DNA from: Bacteroidetes bacterium HGW-Bacteroidetes-12
Lineage (GTDB): Bacteria; Bacteroidota; Bacteroidia; Flavobacteriales_E; Vicingaceae
Length of the DNA: 7,944 nucleotides
Assembly: GCA_002841035.1 (NCBI GenBank)
Contig: PHDR01000121.1
Location: forward strand, 1-7,944
Reading direction: 5' to 3'
Shown here one piece after another: positions 1 to 5,555 of the stretch (positions are counted from its first letter, which is position 1; every line of letters begins with the position of its first letter). The position numbers and the translations under genes are program-made. The notes under the pieces were generated by a model that was not told the origin of the DNA, did not search any database, and saw only the letters and a list, made by a program, of their open reading frames with translations.

Positions 1-593
1 CTATTTTCATCTGCCAAAGGAATAAAAAAAGGTGTTTCATTCAAATAAATTGCCAACTCATTTTTTGTTGTGTTTTGATTGGTTCCAGTAATCATTTTTT
101 TACCAAATTGTGTTACAAAATATGGATGTTGACGGTATTGTAAGAGGGTTTTTATCGTTTCCGTTCTTAAATCTACCTGAATAAATTGGCTTCCAACAAT
201 TGTGCTAATGTAAAATGATGAATCGCTATAAATCACGGTATTGATAATGCTGTTTTCTAATCGTTTTGAAAGTATGGGGTTGAATGAAAAAGCATGTAGT
301 TTTTTGTTTTTAAATTCATAAATTTCCCCAAAAATACTCCATATAAAAAGTTGTTTATTTACTAAAATAAACTTTGAAAGATTTTCTTTTTGAAGTACTT
401 GAACGATAGCTTCTTTTTCAAATTTAAAAACACCTTCATTGGTAATAAAAAATGTATTGTTTTGAAAAATAACAACATCATTAAACTGTAAATAAGGTGA
501 AGTACTTGATTTAAAATTTTTAAAAGAGGGTTGTTGAGCATAAGAACTTAGTGCAACCAATAAAATAATATGTAGAACTAAAATACGAAACAA
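1..593 (-). CDS. Exported protein, N-terminal fragment, possible sensor propeller domain
   Basis: This reading frame is open from 593 to the window edge and gives 197 residues with no stop; the C-terminus lies outside. There is no ATG. An in-frame TAA lies only five codons upstream of the TTG at 591-593, so TTG is the best start, and it places a good signal peptide at the N-terminus: LFRILVLHIILLVALSSYA followed by QQ, probably cut after residue 19. The mature part holds short beta-strand-like stretches with aromatic and Gly turns (VVIFQNNTFFITNEGVFKF, then QLFIWSIFGEIYEF), which resembles one or more propeller blades as in the periplasmic sensor part of Bacteroidota two-component regulators. 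No kinase, membrane or LytTR region is visible in this fragment, so that role is only inferred. A promoter sits just upstream, so it is probably transcribed independently of the lipoprotein gene behind it. I am sure of an exported protein and unsure of its function. Confidence 0.72.
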   Translation of the reverse strand, partial: MFRILVLHIILLVALSSYAQQPSFKNFKSSTSPYLQFNDVVIFQNNTFFITNEGVFKFEKEAIVQVLQKENLSKFILVNKQLFIWSIFGEIYEFKNKKLHAFSFNPILSKRLENSIINTVIYSDSSFYISTIVGSQFIQVDLRTETIKTLLQYRQHPYFVTQFGKKMITGTNQNTTKNELAIYLNETPFFIPLADEN

Positions 594-611
594 GTTTCTT
601 GAATTTTAGTT

Positions 612-640
612 TAAAGGTAACTATTTTTTTGCTTCTTCAA
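612..640 (-). promoter_or_regulatory. Bacteroidota-type promoter for the 593 gene
   Basis: Read on the minus strand, TTG (638-640) is followed after 18 bases by TACCTTTA (612-619). The Bacteroidota sigma-70 promoter is TTG, about 17-23 bases, then TAnnTTTG; seven of the eight -7 positions fit this form. Transcription would begin near 605, leaving a leader of only about a dozen bases before the TTG start codon at 593, which also supports that start. Confidence 0.5.
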
Positions 641-656
641 CTAAAAAATGCGTTTT

Positions 657-707
657 GGTCGGTTTAAATATATAAACGGTCGGTTTTGTTTTACGAACGG
701 TTGGTTA
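657..707. repeat. Three 9-bp direct repeats at exact 21-bp period, putative regulator site
   Basis: GGTCGGTTT occurs at 657-665 and again at 678-686, and GGTTGGTTA at 699-707. The starts are 21 bases apart both times, so the copies face the same side of the helix. The 21-base units share further positions (copies one and two agree at 15 of 21). The array ends 17 bases upstream of the -33 box of the promoter for the leftward gene at 593, a natural position for an activator. Nine-base direct repeats with 12-base spacers are the geometry known for LytTR-domain regulators, although the bases fit that consensus only partly. The GGTCGGTT core also recalls TetR-family half-sites. The binding protein is therefore open. 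Confidence 0.5.
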
Positions 708-715
708 TGTTATTT

Positions 716-872
716 ATGAGTTCAGTCTAAAAAGCTAAAAATATGAAGAATGCCACAAAGTCACTAAGACACTAAGATGCACAAAAGACTGAATTTAAAC
801 ATTTAAACATTTATGAAACTTAGAGCCTTTGTGCCTTAGTGGCAAAAAAAATAGTTTTTAGACTGAACTCAT
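716..872. repeat. 157-bp palindromic intergenic repeat element with 8-bp internal periodicity
   Basis: The element is bounded by an 18-bp perfect inverted repeat: ATGAGTTCAGTCTAAAAA at 716-733 and its complement at 855-872. Inside it lies a second pair of arms, 751-776 and 819-844, which match as an inverted repeat at 21 of 26 positions. Each inner arm is made of three 8-bp units of the type CACWAAGN (for example CACAAAGT, CACTAAGA, CACTAAGA at 754-777). The centre holds two tandem ATTTAAAC units (793-808). Sequences of the type GCCACTAAGGCACAAAG recur between genes in many Bacteroidota genomes, to my recollection, so this is probably a dispersed, non-coding repeat. As RNA it could fold into a long hairpin and end transcription of the lipoprotein gene on its right. 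It holds no open frame of note. Confidence 0.75.
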
Positions 873-2158
873 TTGTTAAACAGAAAAACCAAATCCAACA
901 CATTTGAAGTATGCGAATATGTTCCTTTTATTGTTTTAGAAGAAAAATCATAAACAGTTATCGTATTTCCACTTATAACATAAAGTTCGTTGGTAAACGC
1001 ATCATATTTAATTTTAGTGGCATTAACCCCACTTAAATAAGGAAGTGTTGAAAATGAATTGGCATTAACTAACACTAAATTTCCATTTTGAGCAATTAAA
1101 TAAATTCCCGAGTTAATTTCTTCAACATCATCAATTGGAAACGCTGCCAAACTAAATGGAGTCGATTTCGCATTTGCTGAAATGTCGTAAATTTGAATTT
1201 TTGCATTTCCAGTATTGTTATCATTAGCGAGAAGTACAATTTTGTTCGTACTTAACGAATACAACCCCAACACATCTTCAAATAGTGTTGTTTGTTGCAC
1301 CAAAGCACCCGAAGCAGTCCAATAAAGCGAAAGCCTTCTATCATTGTTTCCAATTGCTTTTTGCTCAGACACAAATAAATTAGTATGAACTAAACCTTCT
1401 TCACCAAAGAAATTAGGAAAGGCAAGGGCTAAAAACTTAGGATTTCCATTGCCACCATAAGCTCTAATTTCTCCATTTCTAAGGCTTATATAAACCTCTT
1501 TGTTTTGAAAAAATAGGTGCATAAAAAAAGGTGTTGAAGAAGTAGAATTGCTAACCTCCCAAAGCACATCACCAAAAGTTACATCAACAGCGGTTAAATT
1601 ACCTGAAAGTGAGCCAACACTTAGTAGTTGTTGATTGAATGAGTTTGCTGCTCCGCCAATAAAATCGCCAGGAAGTGTTTTAAACAGCGTGGCATTTGTT
1701 CCCGTTAAACTATAGATAGAAGTAGAGGAACCATTGTTATCATAGAAAAAAACACCTGTTCGTTCTTTGGGCACCTCTCCATAAAAAATAGTGATGAATT
1801 TGTTGGTTATGTTTTCTCCATCGGAAGCACTAATTTTAAAATGATATTCGCCAGAAGGCATATGTATATCATTAAAAAAGTAGGCTGTATTCAAATTAAA
1901 TGAAGGTGAATTTGGCTCAAAAGAAACAGTAGGAAGAACATTAATGTTGTTTTGGTTTCTTAACACAACAGACACATATTTTATGTTTTTGTTGTCCGTA
2001 ATTGTACCCCGAATAATTAATGTATCAAATCCATTGATTTGCTGATTATTAAAAGGAGAGGATATTGAAATAGATGGAGAAATATCATCTCCATCTTTTT
2101 TGCAAGAAAAGATAAAAACGCTTGTTAAAAGTACTATTAAAGAGAAATATTTAAACAT
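869..2158 (-). CDS. Surface-type lipoprotein with Ig-like domain and probable beta-propeller
   Basis: The product is 429 residues from the ATG at 2156-2158. It opens with MFKYFSLIVLLTSVFIFSC, a lipoprotein signal peptide with the lipidated Cys at residue 19. The next residues, KKDGDD, resemble the K-(D/E) signal that sends Bacteroidota lipoproteins to the outer face of the outer membrane. Residues about 28-126 look like one Ig-like domain (ISISSPFNNQQING, then GEYHFKISASDGENI). Residues about 135-429 are repeated beta-strand stretches typical of a PQQ- or NHL-like propeller, ending in ISGNTITVYDFSSKTIKG. No catalytic motif is visible, so a binding or scaffold role is inferred. An upstream ATG at 2209 would add 17 residues and bury the signal peptide, so I reject it. 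A weak promoter (TTG 2192-2194, TAATTTTA 2168-2175 on the minus strand) lies just upstream. The TGA stop lies inside the terminal repeat of the palindromic element at 716-872. Confidence 0.85.
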   Translation of the reverse strand: MFKYFSLIVLLTSVFIFSCKKDGDDISPSISISSPFNNQQINGFDTLIIRGTITDNKNIKYVSVVLRNQNNINVLPTVSFEPNSPSFNLNTAYFFNDIHMPSGEYHFKISASDGENITNKFITIFYGEVPKERTGVFFYDNNGSSTSIYSLTGTNATLFKTLPGDFIGGAANSFNQQLLSVGSLSGNLTAVDVTFGDVLWEVSNSTSSTPFFMHLFFQNKEVYISLRNGEIRAYGGNGNPKFLALAFPNFFGEEGLVHTNLFVSEQKAIGNNDRRLSLYWTASGALVQQTTLFEDVLGLYSLSTNKIVLLANDNNTGNAKIQIYDISANAKSTPFSLAAFPIDDVEEINSGIYLIAQNGNLVLVNANSFSTLPYLSGVNATKIKYDAFTNELYVISGNTITVYDFSSKTIKGTYSHTSNVLDLVFLFNK

Positions 2159-2195
2159 AACCAAGCATAAAATTAGGTTTTTTTTAGGATTCAAG

Positions 2196-2203
2196 TACTT
2201 TTG
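2196..2203 (+). promoter_or_regulatory. Promoter -7 box for the DUF3820 gene
   Basis: TACTTTTG matches the Bacteroidota -7 box TAnnTTTG exactly and lies 22 bases before the ATG at 2226. Transcription would start near 2210 and leave a short A-rich leader (ATAAAAATAA before ATG) without a Shine-Dalgarno sequence, as is usual in this phylum. I see no clear TTG -33 box about 19 bases upstream. Confidence 0.5.
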
Positions 2204-2225
2204 CATCATTCAATTATAAAAATAA

Positions 2226-2450
2226 ATGCAACCCAACAACGGAAATCCAGAATTACTCTTAGAACTTGTTAAGATGCAAATGCCATTTGGAAAATACAAA
2301 GGAAGGCTCATTTGTGATTTGCCTTCCTTTTATTTAGAATGGTTTCAACGCAAAGGATTTCCCAAAGGAAAACTCGGAGTTTTATTGGAAACCATGCACG
2401 AAATTAAAATGAATGGGTTGGAAGATTTACTGAAACCACTCAAAAAATAA
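2226..2450 (+). CDS. DUF3820 family small protein
   Basis: This is a 74-residue protein whose body reads MPFGKYKGRLICDLP, SFYLEWFQRKGFPKGKLG, then an amphipathic helix ending in MNGLEDLLKPLKK. I recognise this as the DUF3820 family, described for some members as a putative quorum-sensing-regulated virulence factor; the molecular role is not known to me. The length is normal for the family, so the gene is intact. The ATG at 2226 is preceded by an in-frame 17-residue stretch before MPFGKYKG, while family members often start close to that motif; the Met at residue 18 or 20 is a possible alternative start, but the promoter spacing favours 2226. It has no signal peptide and should be cytoplasmic. 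It is divergent from the lipoprotein gene and convergent with gpmI, from which only 18 bases separate it, with no clear terminator. Confidence 0.88.
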   Translation: MQPNNGNPELLLELVKMQMPFGKYKGRLICDLPSFYLEWFQRKGFPKGKLGVLLETMHEIKMNGLEDLLKPLKK

Positions 2451-2468
2451 GTGTAAAACAAATATTCC

Positions 2469-3992
2469 TTATAAAACCAACACTTTACCACCCATCTCTT
2501 TTGGAATAGGAAGATTTAGTAATTTAAGTATAGTAGGAGCAATATCTGCTAATTTTCCATCTTTTAGTGTTTTATACTCTTTGTCAATTAAAATGCAAGG
2601 AACTAAATTAGTAGAATGGGCTGTGTTTGGAGAACCATCATCATTTATAGCCATATCGGCATTCCCATGATCGGCAATAATGATAAAGGAATAATTTTGT
2701 TTCAAGCCTGCTTCAACAATTCTTTCCACACAATTATCTACCTTTTCTACTGCTTTTACAATGGCTTCATAAACGCCAGTATGTCCGACCATATCTGCAT
2801 TAGCAAAATTTAAGCATATAAAATCTGTTGGATTAATTTTTATTTCTTTAATGATGGCTTGCGTAACTCCTTCGGCACTCATTTCGGGTTGTAAATCATA
2901 GGTAGCAACTTTGGGTGAGTTAATTAACAACCTTCTTTCTCCTTCAAATTGAGTTTCCCTTCCACCAGAAAAAAAGAAAGTTACGTGTGGGTATTTTTCT
3001 GTTTCGGCAATTCTAATTTGTGTTTTATTCTGTTTCGATAATACTTCTCCTAATGTATTGGTAAGGTTATCTTTATCATACATAATATGGATGTTTTTAA
3101 AAGTTTTATCGTAGTTTGTCATGGTAACATAATACAAAGGCAAGGTGTTCATTTCAAAATCGGGTTTGTTTTCTTGCGTAAGTACAGTGGTTATTTCTCT
3201 GCATCTATCCGTTCTGAAATTGAAAGCAATAACCACATCATTAGGAGCAATTTTTCCGATAGCGTTGTTGTTTTCATCAACAACAACATGGGGTTCAATA
3301 AATTCATCGGTTATGTTGTTAGCATAACTTTGTTGCATTGCCAACACCACATCTGAGGTTTTATTTCCTTCTCCTTTCACAAGCAAATTATATGCTTTTT
3401 GAATGCGTTCCCAACGATTATCTCTATCCATCGCATAATAACGACCAATAACTGAGGCAATTCTAACGGAAGTGTGTTTTATTTTTTCATTAAGCTGTTC
3501 TAAAAAACCCAATCCACTTTTAGGGTCGCAATCTCTTCCATCAGTAAAAGCATGAATAAAAATATTTTTAAGTTGCTGTTGATGGGCAATTTCACACAAA
3601 CGATACAAATGTTTTTGATGGGAATGAATACCACCATCAGAAACTAATCCCATAAAATGTAAATTTACGTTGTTGTTTTTTGCATAATTTATAGCTTCTA
3701 GCAACACAGTGTTTTTATCAATGGTTTTTTCCTCAACGGCTTTGTTGATGCGTGCAAAATCCTGATAAACAACTCTTCCTGCACCAATGTTAAGATGACC
3801 TACTTCAGAATTTCCCATTTGACCATCGGGAAGCCCAACAAAACCACCAAAAGTTTTTAGTTTAGAATTGGGATGGTTTTTTAAACAAGCATCAAAAAAA
3901 GGCGTTTTTGCATTATAAATAGCATCAGATTTGGTTTTGTTTCCTAATCCCCAACCATCAAGGATTAAAAGAGCAACTTTTTTAGTGTTCAT
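2469..3992 (-). CDS. gpmI: 2,3-bisphosphoglycerate-independent phosphoglycerate mutase
   Basis: The enzyme interconverts 3-phosphoglycerate and 2-phosphoglycerate in cytoplasmic glycolysis and gluconeogenesis. It is monomeric and Mn-dependent, of the alkaline phosphatase superfamily. From the ATG at 3990-3992 the product is 507 residues, the usual family length. It begins MNTKKVALLILDGWG, with metal ligand Asp12. The catalytic Ser62 lies in GQMGNSEVGHLNIGAGR. Substrate-loop motifs follow: SDGGIHSH (118-125), FTDGRD (149-154) and VIGRYYAMDRDNRW (181-194). The second metal site is seen in NADMVGHTG (Asp400, His404), ADHGNAD (Asp441, His442) and TAHS (His459). All expected catalytic residues are present, so it should be active. 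An in-frame TTG at 4013 would add seven residues, but it overlaps the promoter -7 box at 4011-4018 and is not a family-like N-terminus. The gene is divergent from the 4278 gene. Confidence 0.98.
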   Translation of the reverse strand: MNTKKVALLILDGWGLGNKTKSDAIYNAKTPFFDACLKNHPNSKLKTFGGFVGLPDGQMGNSEVGHLNIGAGRVVYQDFARINKAVEEKTIDKNTVLLEAINYAKNNNVNLHFMGLVSDGGIHSHQKHLYRLCEIAHQQQLKNIFIHAFTDGRDCDPKSGLGFLEQLNEKIKHTSVRIASVIGRYYAMDRDNRWERIQKAYNLLVKGEGNKTSDVVLAMQQSYANNITDEFIEPHVVVDENNNAIGKIAPNDVVIAFNFRTDRCREITTVLTQENKPDFEMNTLPLYYVTMTNYDKTFKNIHIMYDKDNLTNTLGEVLSKQNKTQIRIAETEKYPHVTFFFSGGRETQFEGERRLLINSPKVATYDLQPEMSAEGVTQAIIKEIKINPTDFICLNFANADMVGHTGVYEAIVKAVEKVDNCVERIVEAGLKQNYSFIIIADHGNADMAINDDGSPNTAHSTNLVPCILIDKEYKTLKDGKLADIAPTILKLLNLPIPKEMGGKVLVL

Positions 3993-4010
3993 GTGTTGAA
4001 TTTTGAACTG

Positions 4011-4018
4011 CAAAGTTA
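4011..4018 (-). promoter_or_regulatory. Promoter -7 box for gpmI
   Basis: On the minus strand TAACTTTG matches the Bacteroidota -7 box TAnnTTTG exactly. Transcription would start near 4004, about a dozen bases before the ATG at 3992. I see no good TTG -33 box about 19 bases further upstream, where the sequence is T-rich. The box decides the start choice: the in-frame TTG at 4013 would lie within or upstream of it. Confidence 0.55.
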
Positions 4019-4140
4019 CGCTGAAAAATAAAAAGAAAGGAAATTAAAAAGTAAGATGTTGCACAACCATTATTAAAATTTAATAGCGTATCCCATTCAA
4101 AATCTTCGTTTCAAAAAAGAAACCCCGGTATCGTAAAAAG

Positions 4141-4211
4141 AATTCAAAAACAAATTGATAAATTTGCTTTATCTAATTCAGATTTGAATTTTACATATAA
4201 TTGATTATCAA
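4141..4211. repeat. Cluster of overlapping short inverted repeats in the gpmI / 4278 intergenic region
   Basis: The stretch 4019-4277 holds no convincing gene. Within it are several perfect dyads: AATTCAAA (4141-4148) with TTTGAATT (4183-4190); CAAATT (4151-4156) with AATTTG (4161-4166); GATAAA (4157-4162) with TTTATC (4168-4173); AATTCA (4175-4180) with TGAATT (4185-4190); and TTGAT (4201-4205) with ATCAA (4207-4211). Some are mutually exclusive, so a transcript could in principle switch folds. The region also holds TAAATTTG (4159-4166), a possible -7 box for the rightward gene. The sequence is very AT-rich, so chance is a serious explanation. Confidence 0.3.
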
Positions 4212-4231
4212 ATATTTACAAGTGTGTTGGT

Positions 4232-4273
4232 ATGAAGCTAAACAAACACCACGAAAGCAACGATAAAAATTAA
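4232..4273 (+). CDS. Possible 13-codon leader ORF
   Basis: ATG at 4232 opens a frame reading MKLNKHHESNDKN and ending at TAA 4271-4273. The stop lies only four bases before the GTG start of the 4278 gene and in another frame. A short upstream ORF placed this closely could couple translation to the weak GTG start. Nothing else shows that it is translated; it has no recognisable sequence and could be chance. Confidence 0.2.
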   Translation: MKLNKHHESNDKN

Positions 4274-4277
4274 ACAA

Positions 4278-5096
4278 GTGAGCGTAATTCACAATATCAT
4301 TTACAAGAGACCTCTTGAAATTTCAAGACTTGATAAATTTATCTCTACTATTGAAGGTGCAACATACGAAGACAGAGGAGAAGGCATATTTTACTTTTGG
4401 ATAGACAAAAAATCAACCAGAGGATTTGATATTACTCTTGAACAAGGGTATATTGAAATTAGAAATACTATTCTTTCAAATAAATACGACTACGGCTTGA
4501 CAAATAAAATTGTAGCAGAGATTTTAGCATTGACAGACGGAATTATTTATGATGAAGATGAAAAACAAGTTTCAAATCTACCAATTTTTGACAACGAGAA
4601 AATAATCAAAACAGAAATTCACGACTGTGAAAATATTCAAGTTTTATTTAAAGTACAGGAAGATATTACCATTTATGGACCGATTAGAAAGGTATATTTT
4701 GGGAAACGGATACACGAACAGTTTAAAGAGTTCAAAGGCGTACAACTGAAAGAAAAAATGTTTGACCTTATTTTGACTGTAAATTATCGAATACCAAACT
4801 TTGAATATGGAAATATTATGAAAGTCGGAAATTCAGAGGAAGATAAGAAGATAATGAAGCTACTTGCAAACAATACTGATTGCATAATAGATAAATACGA
4901 CTACATTTTGCTAGACACATTAGCGAAACAACCCTTAATAATAACCAATGAAATTTTAAACTCAATGTTACCATCTAATTGGCAGCTTGTAGATGAATTT
5001 ACTATTGTAGCCCCAATTACTGATAAAAGCGAATGGAAAAAGTTGTTGACAAACGCAAAGAAATTTGATTTATGGAACGAGTTTACAAATAACTAA
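4278..5096 (+). CDS. Unrecognised 272-residue hypothetical protein
   Basis: The frame is open from GTG at 4278. An in-frame TAA at 4239-4241 blocks extension, no ATG lies between, and the next Met is deep inside, so GTG is the only sensible start. The protein has no signal peptide or membrane segment and should be cytoplasmic. It mixes beta-like stretches (GIFYFWIDKKSTRGFDITLE at 36-55, YIEIRNTILSNKYDYGLTNK at 58-77) with acidic linkers (DEDEK at 92-96). Its second half includes ITIYGPIRKVYFGKRIHEQF and ends in VAPITDKSEWKKLLTNAKKFDLW. I recognise no motif or family. The coherent amino-acid composition over its full length and lack of a competing frame argue that it is real. It sits alone between gpmI and dnaB with a dyad-rich leader, which suggests accessory material. 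Polymorphic-toxin immunity proteins can look like this, but no toxin is present in the window. Confidence 0.75.
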   Translation: MSVIHNIIYKRPLEISRLDKFISTIEGATYEDRGEGIFYFWIDKKSTRGFDITLEQGYIEIRNTILSNKYDYGLTNKIVAEILALTDGIIYDEDEKQVSNLPIFDNEKIIKTEIHDCENIQVLFKVQEDITIYGPIRKVYFGKRIHEQFKEFKGVQLKEKMFDLILTVNYRIPNFEYGNIMKVGNSEEDKKIMKLLANNTDCIIDKYDYILLDTLAKQPLIITNEILNSMLPSNWQLVDEFTIVAPITDKSEWKKLLTNAKKFDLWNEFTNN

Positions 5097-5141
5097 AAAG
5101 AATATCAGCCACAAAATCGAGTATGAAACCTATTTGAAAGA

Positions 5142-5327
5142 ATGAAGTATATGATTGACTTGTCGGAAATAAATGCTACCGACTTATTTGATGAAGTGCT
5201 GTCTGTGGATAGAAAAACACACTTTTTCAAAGACTTACGAAAAAACTACTCCAACAAAGTTAAGACGGCAATTATTGCAAGTGGTATCAAACAAGTGGAA
5301 ATAACAGATTGTCTCATCCTGAAATAA
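5142..5327 (+). CDS. Possible small hypothetical protein, 61 residues
   Basis: ATG at 5142 opens a frame 45 bases after the preceding gene on the same strand; a TGA shortly upstream closes the frame, so it is self-contained. The product begins MKYMIDLSEINATDLFDEVL and ends in VEITDCLILK, with a central basic stretch KDLRKNYSNKVKTAIIASG. A second Met at codon 4 is an alternative start. I recognise no domain. It may be the second gene of a two-gene unit with the 4278 gene, or the remnant of a longer gene. Its short length and the lack of a visible promoter of its own keep confidence low. Confidence 0.4.
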   Translation: MKYMIDLSEINATDLFDEVLSVDRKTHFFKDLRKNYSNKVKTAIIASGIKQVEITDCLILK

Positions 5328-5478
5328 GTTTACCTAAAACAACGTGTAAACAAATAAAAACTAAATCTAATAAATTTAATTAGCAGCTTATTTGTAGTCA
5401 TAAAACATTGTTTAAAACAAATGATAAGGTTGTTTAAATCCTGTTCAAAAAATGTTAATTCATTGAAATACAAATACC

Positions 5479-5505
5479 ATTAATTCCGTTAATAAAAGAA
5501 TTAAT
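5479..5505. repeat. Inverted repeat upstream of dnaB
   Basis: ATTAATTC (5479-5486) and GAATTAAT (5498-5505) form a perfect 8-bp dyad with an 11-base loop, about 40 bases upstream of the dnaB -7 box. It is purely AT-rich apart from one pair and is followed by a mixed T-rich run. It could be an operator or a weak terminator for the 5142 ORF; in such AT-rich DNA chance is likely. The rest of 5328-5543 holds no gene that I can see. Confidence 0.25.
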
Positions 5506-5543
5506 TTCTTCTGTTTAAGGAAACATTGTCAGCACAATATTCG

Positions 5544-5551
5544 TATTTTTG
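5544..5551 (+). promoter_or_regulatory. Promoter -7 box immediately before dnaB
   Basis: TATTTTTG matches the Bacteroidota -7 box TAnnTTTG exactly, and the dnaB ATG begins only four bases after it. A TTG at 5526-5528 could be the -33 box, but with a 15-base spacer it is closer than usual. If the start site lies five to seven bases past the box, the mRNA would begin at or next to the ATG and be leaderless. Confidence 0.5.
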
Positions 5552-5555
5552 AACT

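Noticed and set aside
657..719. Spaced repeats as a small CRISPR array.
   Set aside because: Repeats are 9 bp with 12-bp spacers, far below CRISPR sizes, and no cas genes are present.
2159..2209. Upstream ATG that would add 17 residues to the lipoprotein.
   Set aside because: It would place charged residues before the signal peptide and bury the lipobox; the ATG at 2158 gives a standard lipoprotein N-terminus.
2451..2468. Terminator between the convergent DUF3820 and gpmI genes.
   Set aside because: The 18-base gap has no stem-loop or T-run that I can identify.
2616..3356. Three short plus-strand open frames (2616-2813, 3087-3356, 3145-3327).
   Set aside because: All lie inside gpmI on the opposite strand, and the gpmI frame has full-length motifs. 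They read as antisense by-products.
5336..5422. Two similar A-rich stretches (5336-5355 and 5402-5422, about 17 of 21 positions alike) as a direct repeat flanking an insertion, or as attC-like sites.
   Set aside because: The match is mostly runs of A in AT-rich DNA, no second copy lies left of the 4278 gene, and no recombination core site or paired arms can be made out.
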